DNA of 64,000 nucleotides from Babesia bovis T2Bo (taxonomy: Eukaryota; Apicomplexa; Aconoidasida; Piroplasmida; Babesiidae): the NCBI RefSeq assembly GCF_000165395.2, contig NC_010574.1:1612001-1676000 (forward strand), given 5' to 3'. Of this stretch, positions 45,267 to 54,039 are shown piece after piece. Position numbers and translations under genes: made by a program. How positions within the stretch are numbered: position 1 is the stretch's first letter; every line of letters begins with the position of its first letter. The notes beneath the pieces were generated by a model. It saw only the letters and a program-made list of their open reading frames with translations. It did no database searches and was not told the origin of the DNA.

Positions 45267-46859
45267 ACGCTTAGCCTTCTTCAAAACATGACGACGAATG
45301 AAAAATCGCCTGACCTCAGCTATCAGGAATAATGTTATAACCACATATAAAATCGCAATCGCACTTGGAGATGTGACGCAAAGTCTAAGACTGTGTTTTA
45401 ATTTCATAGATTAGCACATACCCCTTGTCGGCATCCAGGCGTTTGAAGCTCCAGATGCTGCATGACGGCTGGATGCACTCGTTGAGTTCCGGAATGTACT
45501 GCTGATCACCGCTGCGTACAGATTATAATCAAGAACTAAGACCTACAAGCACTCAACACGTGGGTTGCATATGGCATCACTGGTATCCGCAGGCTTCTTA
45601 GGCAAGAAGCCTACACGGTACCCATTGGTGTCCACCACCACCTGCAGCGACTCCAGGACCTTGTAACCAAACTTGATAGTAGGGCGATCCGTAAAAATAG
45701 GAGGTGAATACGTGTCTTCCTGAGGTACTATACAAATCCTAGGTGTGGCAGTATCGTCAAGTAATAGGTTCTCCAGAGGTATACTGATAATACTGTCATC
45801 CTGTGAATGTAACCTAAATTGGATTTCAGGTAAGAATTCTATATCGCCACGCTTTAGTTGACATAATTTAGGACCATCCATGCGGTAGCAACTGTTGAGT
45901 ATAGGTAACTGAGCCATAACACTAAACCAAAAGTTTTTAGGTAACACCAAGCATTGCGATGTCAAGTCTATATTGACGTGCCAGTTAGAAGAAGTTTTGC
46001 CAAACATGTCAGTGCCACACATAGACATGCCATAAACAGTAAAGCCAGTTGCAGCGTCAGTGAATATGCCACCCACCTGGCGTTTCTCAGACCATAGAAT
46101 GTCATCGCTCTTCGCAACGTCAGAGCCCAGCTTAATGCAATTTACAGCAGAAGCAACATCCCTGGACGACCCAATGTCACCATAGAGGTCTAGCATGTAG
46201 AAACCATCATAACGCTGCAAAATGTCAGACCACATTGAATTGCCCCGGCAACTGGCTGAAGAACCTATAATGCCAAAGAAACCACCAATGTCACGACCAA
46301 ATTCCAAACTGTTGTTAACTACCATGTTGGTAGCCAGTTTTATTGGAACACGCTCATATATAGGCGGGACCAATAAACCAACATTACGCAGGGATACGTT
46401 TTCATAGCCCTCAAAGGTATCGACACGGTGTCTTATGCCCTCACTGTAAAAGTCCAAAGTAGTCACTGGCTGTAAACCCTCATGAGATGACTGCTCAACA
46501 CAGCGATAGCCATCCGCACCCGGAATGCAAGCGTCCGAATTCTTACACCAAATGGCACTAGTGGAAAGCTTGGGATCGTAACAAATGCCACCTAGATTAA
46601 TATGGGAACAAGCTGAAGTGTCTTGACATAATAGAATCAAGCCCTCTAGACTTGATACCACCCGAAGTGATATGTCCTGATTGCCAATTCTAGCCACGAA
46701 GCTGTAACCACGATTAGCCTCGTAATCCAACACTATGCTTTCACCCTTAGACACACCGGGATCCAATCGCACTAAATCATCTGTAAGCACATTGACGATA
46801 CTATTGCAAAAAGCTAATAGAAACAGCAACATGGCGCAAGAATGGCGCCTGCTGCACAT
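45258..46859 (-). CDS. Pepsin-fold protein without catalytic aspartates, copy B (membrane-anchored)
   Basis: Start ATG 46859, same signal peptide as copy A. The main exon ends in NPRV(E). Two more exons are supported: 45422-45511 (GDQQYIPELNECIQPSCSIW, SFKRLDADK) after a 41-nt intron, and 45258-45390 after a 31-nt intron. The last encodes a hydrophobic span (SAIAILYVVITLFLIAEV) and a basic tail (RRFFIRRHVLKKAKRLC), then TAG. This makes a type I membrane protein with a short cytoplasmic tail. Both Asp-Thr-Gly sites are replaced, as in copy A, so proteolysis is unlikely. It differs from A by an extra four or five residues (DIGSSRDVASAVN region) and scattered substitutions. If the donor is skipped, the protein ends ...VECL without the anchor. 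Confidence 0.8.
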
Positions 46860-47551
46860 CGCTCTTCTAGGATTCAAGCTGCAAATATAACGGAACTAGA
46901 CTACACATGGCGTTGGCAACGCGATGTGTCGAATCATAAACACCAATAAATGTTGTCTAATAGGATAACGTGGGCAAATTGCGTCTTCAAGGTGTGTACA
47001 TATGGTCACTTACTAAAGACACAAAAAGGCAATATCCACGTTAATACATTATCAAGTGCTATAACCGTTAAATATGGATATATAACTTAAATTTTATACG
47101 CCCTTTCTGTCGTTATTCCTAGGGATAGAGTTCCCAATGGACAAAGAAGGACGATCGCGTACTGTAAAGCTGCAGATCTTACAACCACGCCATACAAATA
47201 TAATAATCATAGGCCTACGTCTATACTATGTGTGCATTAAACAGGTCTATAATCACTGATTAAAGTGTAATTGAACAGTGATTATACACTCCTCCCCGGG
47301 ACACGGATGTAGCAACTAAGCAATAGGGTATAGACCAGTTATTGGTGTCTTAGATTAACATATATGCGCCGTGACCTGGTATATATATTATAACGAAGCG
47401 TATAACAATAGGCCATTGCATGCAGTGACTTAGAGTCCTAGAGTAAAGGATTACTCATCTGGCCCATTACATCTATGCGCTATTCATACACATCAAAATC
47501 AATTGTAGATAATACCACTGTATCATAAGCACGGAGTCTGACGTGCCCAAA
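46860..47551. promoter_or_regulatory. Divergent intergenic region, block B
   Basis: Counterpart of 37909-38602. Long runs are identical to block A, including the approach to each start codon; the centre (about 47120-47300) differs by many substitutions and small indels. Confidence 0.5.
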
Positions 47552-48793
47552 ATGGCAACCTACAACGATATTGAAAGTAATACCACAGCGTCTTCCATGG
47601 AAACAGAAGAAGAAGCGTTTGCTAAGGTCTATGATCCCTATTACGATGGACCAAGAACCACCTTGCTCAGGAAGTGTGCTTATTGCACCACCCCTTTGAA
47701 ATACTACATCAATAACGTCACTGGCCTTGAAGCGTCGTTCCTCATACTGGTGATGTTGTGCGCTCCCCTAGGAGCCAGCCTGCTGTGCCAAGTATATTCA
47801 GCGTATAAACCAGAAAACCCACTACATGTGGTCAATCTTCCAATAATATGGCTGGTCTACTATATATTGGGATGTACAACAGGATGTCTACTCGTATTTG
47901 GTCAAGCCATGCGTATACTTTTGCTGGTGGATCAAACTATATGGCGCAGATACTACCAAAGGAAAGCCAGGAACGCTGAAATTAACGCAGCCATCACAAG
48001 AGAAAGAAATAATAACCTAATGCTAAGCAATAACGCAACCAACCAGACTAATGGAGCCAATGACGAGAAAAAGCCTTTTAACTTCCGTGGAATCATGCTA
48101 CGCCTAGTTTTCAAATTTAGAACTAATACCGTCATGGTAAATGGAGAATTACCAAACAAAACCATGGGACAGTGGATTAAATCAGCCACCATACCAGAAT
48201 GGATTTGCCATATATTCTTCACATTGAGATGGCTGGCTGCATCTATCTTGCTAGCTACATTCCATACATTCAACCTGGTGTATCTAATATTACATTGGAA
48301 GTGGGATATATTAAGGAGCGCATACAACGTAAGAGCAGTACACTTCGCAAACGGATTGTCACACGTAACAATGATCTACGTAGGATGGAGAGTAGCCATA
48401 TACCTCGCAGAACTGTGGAGAAGATCTCTGAATAGTAATTTAAACCCACGCTTCAAAGATGAGTTCCACCATCTCCCAAACGGACGCGAACTCATCAGTG
48501 AACCCATGTTCGCATTCATCATGGATAAATGCCCGTGCACATATGAAGTACCAACACTCGTGGCACCACAGCCAGAATACGAGCTGTCTACCCACTTCCA
48601 CAGCAAGTTCCACCATTTCGCCAAAACCCTTTTCGCCTGCGTAGTCTTCTACGTAGTAACGACATCCGCAGCTATATCACTCTGGGCTGGTATCAGACTT
48701 GCATTCTTCGAAATTAAAGACATGCGTGTGCGCATGGTAGAGCTGATGAATTCATACAAAAAATTGGAAAAGGAGCTAAAACTGGAGTCATAA
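47552..48793 (+). CDS. Multi-span membrane protein, copy B
   Basis: 413 residues from ATG 47552; aligns with copy A throughout. Differences are few and scattered: a one-codon change in the polar loop (KKPFNFRGIM against KKPDFRGDM), TLRWLAA for PLRWLAV, and a cluster near the C-terminus (EIKDMRVRMVELMNSY against EPKDMYARMKELMQSY). The membrane segments are conserved, so both copies look intact. Function unknown. Stop 48791-48793, again 1 bp from the glutaredoxin stop. Confidence 0.85.
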   Translation: MATYNDIESNTTASSMETEEEAFAKVYDPYYDGPRTTLLRKCAYCTTPLKYYINNVTGLEASFLILVMLCAPLGASLLCQVYSAYKPENPLHVVNLPIIWLVYYILGCTTGCLLVFGQAMRILLLVDQTIWRRYYQRKARNAEINAAITRERNNNLMLSNNATNQTNGANDEKKPFNFRGIMLRLVFKFRTNTVMVNGELPNKTMGQWIKSATIPEWICHIFFTLRWLAASILLATFHTFNLVYLILHWKWDILRSAYNVRAVHFANGLSHVTMIYVGWRVAIYLAELWRRSLNSNLNPRFKDEFHHLPNGRELISEPMFAFIMDKCPCTYEVPTLVAPQPEYELSTHFHSKFHHFAKTLFACVVFYVVTTSAAISLWAGIRLAFFEIKDMRVRMVELMNSYKKLEKELKLES

Positions 48794-48794
48794 C

Positions 48795-49514
48795 CTAATC
48801 AAAGCGAAGCGAGTTCTGCTCATAAAGCTCCTTGATGATGTCGTGACCACCAATTAACGAACCCTGCAAAAATAATATTTTAAAAGCAGATACCCTAAAC
48901 TTACATTCACATAGAGTTGCGGATATGTAGGCCAATTGGAATAAACCTTGAGTTCCTCACGGAGCTCGGGGTCCTCAAAGATGTTGTAAGTGTCGTACTC
49001 AACACCAGACTCATTCAACATGTTAACGACAGCCTTGCTGTAACGGCAAAACGGGTCGCTCTTCTCACCCTTCATAAATAACAAAATGCGGTGCGTGGAT
49101 ATAAGCCGCTTGATACGTTCCTGAGTGCTCTCACCGGAGTCTGACTTGTCCCAGCCACGTATAGTAGTGACCAGCATGGATGTCGAGCATCCCTCAAGGC
49201 GGTTGATTTCCTTCTGGTCCTATATACTATGTATTGTACAATAGATACATTACCTGGAAGAACACAAAAGTAGGCGAGCCGTCCACAGCAAGGGCTTCCC
49301 TAGCAGAAGCTAGGTCCACAGTCTCAAACCTAATGCTAGGAAAATCCTAGAAGCACATAGATGTCACATAGACACAAATTACCTCCTTCAAAGAGTTAAT
49401 CACAGTATCAAGCTGAGCATGGCCAGGATACTCCTTGTCTTCCACGTAGAGGACCAATTTACCACCATTGCTCGATATCAAGGTACTTATCGCTGAATCA
49501 CCAGGACCCGGCAT
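48795..49514 (-). CDS. PICOT-like thioredoxin-glutaredoxin protein, copy B
   Basis: Coding sequence essentially the same as copy A (exons from ATG 49514), with the same CRYS motif, TYP and GGHD sites. The clearest difference is inside one intron (about 49219-49253), which has diverged while the flanking exons have not. Both copies appear functional. Confidence 0.88.
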
Positions 49515-49661
49515 TTTAAACACTAATCTAGAATCTAGTCAAGTAGCACATAGCGCGACACGCGGTGTGTGTTACTACACATAGGGTTGTATACAGAAAA
49601 TCCAGGGGCAACATACAGTATATAATACCGTAACAGGATGTATCTATGATCTAAAGTGGCG

Positions 49662-50576
49662 ATGCGGCAAATAGGGACCCTGTCTTTGACACGGTTCTAT
49701 AACATAGCATTTAGGCAGCCACGGCATTTCTCAAGTAACGCCAAATTCGGCCCATTAGGGAATGATTGGTGGGATATAGACGGCCCAGTTAGTGTTCTGC
49801 ACGATTATAACTACGTACGTGTGCCATTCATAGCACGGTCATATGCTAACCTGAACGGTCAAGAAGATAACCATACAAATGTACCGCAACTAGGAACTTT
49901 CATATGGGATTGTATATTTAAAGAAGCTGAAAAGCGTTCAAAAGTACATCTATCAAGTATACTTAACGGTGTACGTATACTAGACGTAGGTTGCGGTGGA
50001 GGTATACTTAGCGAGATACTGGCAAAGTGCGGTGCACATGTAGTAGGCATAGATCCGTCCAAAGAGCTTATAGAAGTTGCCAAACAGCATAGGGATACGG
50101 ATCTAGTATACGACTGCGCAAAGCTAGGGTTATCTGACGAGTGCTCAAGGAACTTGGAGTATATACAAGGTACTGTGGAATCCTATGCACAGAGTCACCA
50201 CAAGGAACTATTTGATATTGTAGTGGCTTCCGAAGTTATAGAGCATGTGCCAAATATACAAAAACAAGCATTCATCGACTCCATTGCAAGACTAACGAAA
50301 CCCGGTGGTCTAGTTGTGTTCACCACACCGGGCAGGTCGTTGAAGTCCTGTGTAATCAACATCGGGTTCGCAGAAAGAGTATTCAAAACCGTGCCCAAAG
50401 ATACACACAGGTACACCCTATTCGTCAGCCCCGAGAGCCTGTCACGTTCCTGCGCCAATAGCGGTCTGTCAGAATTGTGCCGTCAGGGTATATTTTACCT
50501 GCCATATATCAGACGATTCGTGCACGTTAACACGTGCGATATCCTGTACATGATAGCATACAAAAGGGATATCTAA
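49662..50576 (+). CDS. COQ3: COQ3-type ubiquinone O-methyltransferase (intact copy)
   Basis: SAM-dependent O-methyltransferase of ubiquinone synthesis, mitochondrial. 304 residues from ATG 49662; the N-terminus (MRQIGTLSLTRFYNIAFRQP) is Arg-rich and presequence-like. Family marks: NDWWDIDGPVSVLHDYNYVR, the SAM motif ILDVGCGGGILSEILAKCGA, HVVGIDPSKE, EVIEHVPN, and LTKPGGLVVFTTPGR; then HRYTLFVSPESL and a C-terminal helix. Single exon. The stop (50574-50576) is followed after one base by the ATG of the PDCD2-like gene on the same strand. With one intact and one truncated copy, this should be the working gene. Confidence 0.92.
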   Translation: MRQIGTLSLTRFYNIAFRQPRHFSSNAKFGPLGNDWWDIDGPVSVLHDYNYVRVPFIARSYANLNGQEDNHTNVPQLGTFIWDCIFKEAEKRSKVHLSSILNGVRILDVGCGGGILSEILAKCGAHVVGIDPSKELIEVAKQHRDTDLVYDCAKLGLSDECSRNLEYIQGTVESYAQSHHKELFDIVVASEVIEHVPNIQKQAFIDSIARLTKPGGLVVFTTPGRSLKSCVINIGFAERVFKTVPKDTHRYTLFVSPESLSRSCANSGLSELCRQGIFYLPYIRRFVHVNTCDILYMIAYKRDI

Positions 50577-50577
50577 A

Positions 50578-51661
50578 ATGACGCAAATCGCCCACTTGTC
50601 GAAGGAACGGCCGGGAGAGGCCTTTGAAGCATTCCGCCACTCACGCTTCGGTGGTAACCCAGTAAGTCATTAGTCCACGAATCTATATACACAGGTGTTG
50701 CCAACATCCGTGCAAGTAGCTACGCCCCCGAGATGTGCTGTATGCCAACGTGAACTGTTGTTCCTGATGCAGCTTGCTACACCTTACAAACACGATGTTG
50801 ACCGAGTACTAGTAATCTACTTTTGCCCGGAGCATTCCGAGGCAAGCGAAGGGTGGTCTATTTACAGATATACCATGAGTTCATCGGTACCGGGAATTGT
50901 AGCTAGCACATCTGCATTTGACGAGATGAACGCCTTGTCAAGTTGGGTCAGCGATATCGACCTTGTACCCAGTAGTCACGTGGGTGATCATATTGCCAAT
51001 GACTCGTCAAATGCATACCGAGTGATTGTGGAAGAGGATTTTATAAATCCAGCATTAGAGTTCAAAGGTAGTTTGGATCCCGGAGTTGATACCTACCACA
51101 GGCATTGACGACCAGCGGCTTTACCAGTCATACAGGCATCGCAATCGCTCTGAACTGGACGAAGAGGATCACATGGACTTTGATCAACTGGATTCCATGG
51201 CTAATACCGATGACGATTCTTCCATGGACTCTGACCCAGAGGATATGATAGATACCATGTTAATGGAGTTCCAGCATTACGTCAGCCTGCGTCCCAGCAG
51301 TGTAGGTACATAGCATAGGAACTGACCCGCAGCAGGTACTGCGCTACGATTGGAGTGGCATTCCGCTATTGCTGGAGCGTACTTCTCCACCAGCAATCGT
51401 GTGTAACGGATGCAATGGACCAGTGGCATTCGAGTTCCAGCTGCTGCCGCCATTCACCAAGTATATGTAAGTGTAGTGCTATAGAACTAAGATTTGCAGT
51501 GCCCATCACATAACGCGCCGAGCGGCCATGCATATAGCGTCTGTACTATTTTACACGTGTATGTTTCTATAGTGAGTCACAGAAACGTAACAGGCCGGAA
51601 CGACTGCATAACCGCAAACAGCGGAATACAGGAACATGCCTACGTGCTACTATACGTCTAG
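50578..51661 (+). CDS. PDCD2: PDCD2/TSR4-like protein
   Basis: Family of chaperones for ribosomal protein uS5 in 40S assembly. ATG 50578. Exon 1 ends SRFGGNP and a 33-nt intron leads to VLPTSVQVATPPRCAVCQRE, LLFLMQLATPY, VIYFCPEHSE, matching the PDCD2 N-terminal zinc-containing module. An acidic middle follows (DEEDHMDFDQLDSM). The C-terminal module is VLRYDWSGIPLLL, VCNGCNGPVAFEFQLLPPFT, and, after a 35-nt intron, VLFYTCRNDC...QEHAYVLLYV. The YTCxxxC junction supports that splice choice. The stop TAG at 51659-51661 shares the CTAG palindrome with the TOP1 stop. Confidence 0.87.
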
Positions 51662-53763
51662 AATATATAGTCAGCACCGGCGTACATAGCCCACGGAAAC
51701 TTTGTCCGCAGACTCTTGTTAAATATCTTCTCAATCGGTACTTCGTACCGCTTACAAAAGGCCACAGTTATCCTAGGGTCCATGTAGTTTATCTTAGAAG
51801 TACCCAGAGCAACTGTCTTGTTGTCATCCTTTATACGCATCTTAATGGCGTGAACCTTGCTGCGCTTCATCGCAGTCTCTAGCTTTTTCTGGCATGCCTC
51901 GAGTTTCATGCCTTGGCGAGTAGCAGCCTTCCGAGGGTTGCCCTTAGCATCCACTGTACGAGATTCAAACGTAAACGGTTTCGTCTGGTTGGATTCGAGG
52001 TATTTCATGTAAGCCTGGAGCTCAGCAATCTCCTCTGAGATGAGCTCAGCCTGAGCCTGCATCTTAGACATTGAACTCTCGTGCTGTTTAGGGATACTGC
52101 GCTGATGGTTACACAAAATGGCAACCCTACGGTTAGCTTCATTGTAGAAACTGATGAGCTCATTGACGTCAGTGACGTCAACCAAGACAGGCTTGTCAAG
52201 GTCGTCGTCACTCTTGCCGGGTTGTAACATCAACGAGCTGTCAAGTGATTTGCGGACTTTGAGCCTGCGCAACTGCCGACATAGAGTTATCGAAGCATTG
52301 TAGGTCCTGAAAACCTTAGCAGTAAGACCTGTCATAAGGTCCTTCAAGTAGTCGTTCAGTTTCACGGTATTGATCTTGTCGAAAATGTCCTCAGTAGGTT
52401 TCTTCTTGCAGAATTCGGATAAGTTGCGGCACGCAACCTCGTCCAAAGTAACAGTGTGGAAGTAACGAATGGAATCCTTACCCAAGAAATCAAGAGTTAT
52501 GGTATTAGGCTTACGGTCAAATTTAATGTGCTCCACACGAAGACTGCAGCAGCCAACAGTGTCAGCCTCGTCAGCATCCTTCTCACCACCTACCCTAAGA
52601 GCTAAAAAGTCAATCAAGTACGTAGCAGTACCCAACTGGCGATCGACAATCTCAGGGGATCGCATCTTGCCGTGGTAGTCCTTACGAATCTTCATAATGT
52701 GCTTCTTCAGTTCCCTGGCCTTACTGTACTTCAAAAAATCATGCAAACCCTTGAACTTAGATTGAGCTGCTGGATACATGTATTTGGTCTGGTCATTAAC
52801 AGTGTCACGGTAGTAGGCCAACCAGGTAACGGAGCTATCATGGAATATATCGGACCAACCATGACCCTGACGCTCAAACATTGATACCTTGGGAACAGGG
52901 GCGTCCTTAGATAGATTAAGGACAACACTGTGAGGGAATGTACGACCCTTGAGAAGACCCTGCTTAGGGTGAAGGCCACGACCCTTAAACAGACCAGGAG
53001 GTTCCATGCGATTGGAACCCACCTTCTCACGGATCCAATCAACCAAGGCATAACAATAGGGATGCTCCTTCTTAGCAGTCTCCTCCTTCAACGCTTTGTA
53101 GTACTCCTTCTGCTCCTTCTTCTTCTCACGCTCCATGTCCAAATGAGCACGAATCTCAGAAAAGTCACAGTCCTTCAAAGTAGCCTTAGATTTCCTAATG
53201 ACGTGGCCCTTAGGAAACATGGAAGTGAAGGTGTTCCAAAAATTACGACGGTAAATTTCACTCTCCTCGTAGTTAGTACCAATGGATTGAGCCCAAAATG
53301 TAGCAACCTCCTCTAAATCGGGAGTAAGAGTAATAGGCTCACCCTTAAATTTAATAGGTATGCCATGTGGCTTGTACTCAGGAGTAAATATCATGCCATT
53401 GTGCTCAAGATACTCCCAGTGACATGACTGGTTTTCATACTCCATTATCTTGGCCAAATCAAACTCATTGTCAACCTTCTCCCACCAACGGTCAATAGGC
53501 TCAACAATGTCCTCAGTTATCACGCCCTTCTCCCGAGGCTCAGCTTTAACCCTGGGCTTTACCGATATGGGCTCAATCTTAACCTTCTTAAGCGGGACCG
53601 CTGGCAATGCAGGGTCCTCCTGCTTAATAAACACATCGTTCTGCGTTGCTTCCTCCTCTATCTTCACTTTAACGTCCTTGCGCTTACGCTTAGGCGTCTC
53701 CGTATACTGCGTTGGAGTCAATACATCGTCCTGGATTTTCTCGGACGAACGTTCCTTACCCAT
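51658..53763 (-). CDS. TOP1: DNA topoisomerase I (type IB)
   Basis: Relaxes supercoils through a 3'-phosphotyrosine link. 701 residues, single exon, ATG 53763 (MGKERSSEKIQDDV). A Lys/Glu-rich N-terminus with basic KRKRKDVKVK is followed by the core: WWEKVDNEFDL, HNGMIFTPEYKPHGIPIKF, EPPGLFKGRGLHPKQG, TATYLIDFLALRVGGEKDAD, and TAKVFRTYNAS. A coiled linker leads to the C-terminal domain, with catalytic Tyr660 in SKINYMDPRI. It is eukaryotic nuclear type and the known target class of camptothecins. Confidence 0.97.
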   Translation of the reverse strand: MGKERSSEKIQDDVLTPTQYTETPKRKRKDVKVKIEEEATQNDVFIKQEDPALPAVPLKKVKIEPISVKPRVKAEPREKGVITEDIVEPIDRWWEKVDNEFDLAKIMEYENQSCHWEYLEHNGMIFTPEYKPHGIPIKFKGEPITLTPDLEEVATFWAQSIGTNYEESEIYRRNFWNTFTSMFPKGHVIRKSKATLKDCDFSEIRAHLDMEREKKKEQKEYYKALKEETAKKEHPYCYALVDWIREKVGSNRMEPPGLFKGRGLHPKQGLLKGRTFPHSVVLNLSKDAPVPKVSMFERQGHGWSDIFHDSSVTWLAYYRDTVNDQTKYMYPAAQSKFKGLHDFLKYSKARELKKHIMKIRKDYHGKMRSPEIVDRQLGTATYLIDFLALRVGGEKDADEADTVGCCSLRVEHIKFDRKPNTITLDFLGKDSIRYFHTVTLDEVACRNLSEFCKKKPTEDIFDKINTVKLNDYLKDLMTGLTAKVFRTYNASITLCRQLRRLKVRKSLDSSLMLQPGKSDDDLDKPVLVDVTDVNELISFYNEANRRVAILCNHQRSIPKQHESSMSKMQAQAELISEEIAELQAYMKYLESNQTKPFTFESRTVDAKGNPRKAATRQGMKLEACQKKLETAMKRSKVHAIKMRIKDDNKTVALGTSKINYMDPRITVAFCKRYEVPIEKIFNKSLRTKFPWAMYAGADYIF

Positions 53764-54039
53764 TGTGCCAATGTAGTATACCAACACTAGACATCACTAT
53801 AAGGCACTAGAATCGTACTAAACAGATACTAACATATATAAAAGTGCTAAATCACGTGCATTCTGCCAATCAAGCAACTTTAGAGTGTCAATATTGTGCC
53901 CTGGAATACACAGCGCGTGTAACGGTACTTCCTCGCGACACGTCGTGGCAGTTAGATTGATTCTATGTATATAAACACACCCACGCATTCACCAATACAC
54001 GACGCCAGGTGTAACCCCTAGCGGTGTTCACAATGCACA

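Larger units (their letters stand above)
45456..50303. repeat. Segmental duplication, block B (probable source copy)
   Basis: Complete at both ends: the protease-like gene runs on past 45456 into its anchor exons, and COQ3 runs on past 50303 to a natural stop. Block A stops exactly at these two points. This makes B the likely donor. Confidence 0.95.
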
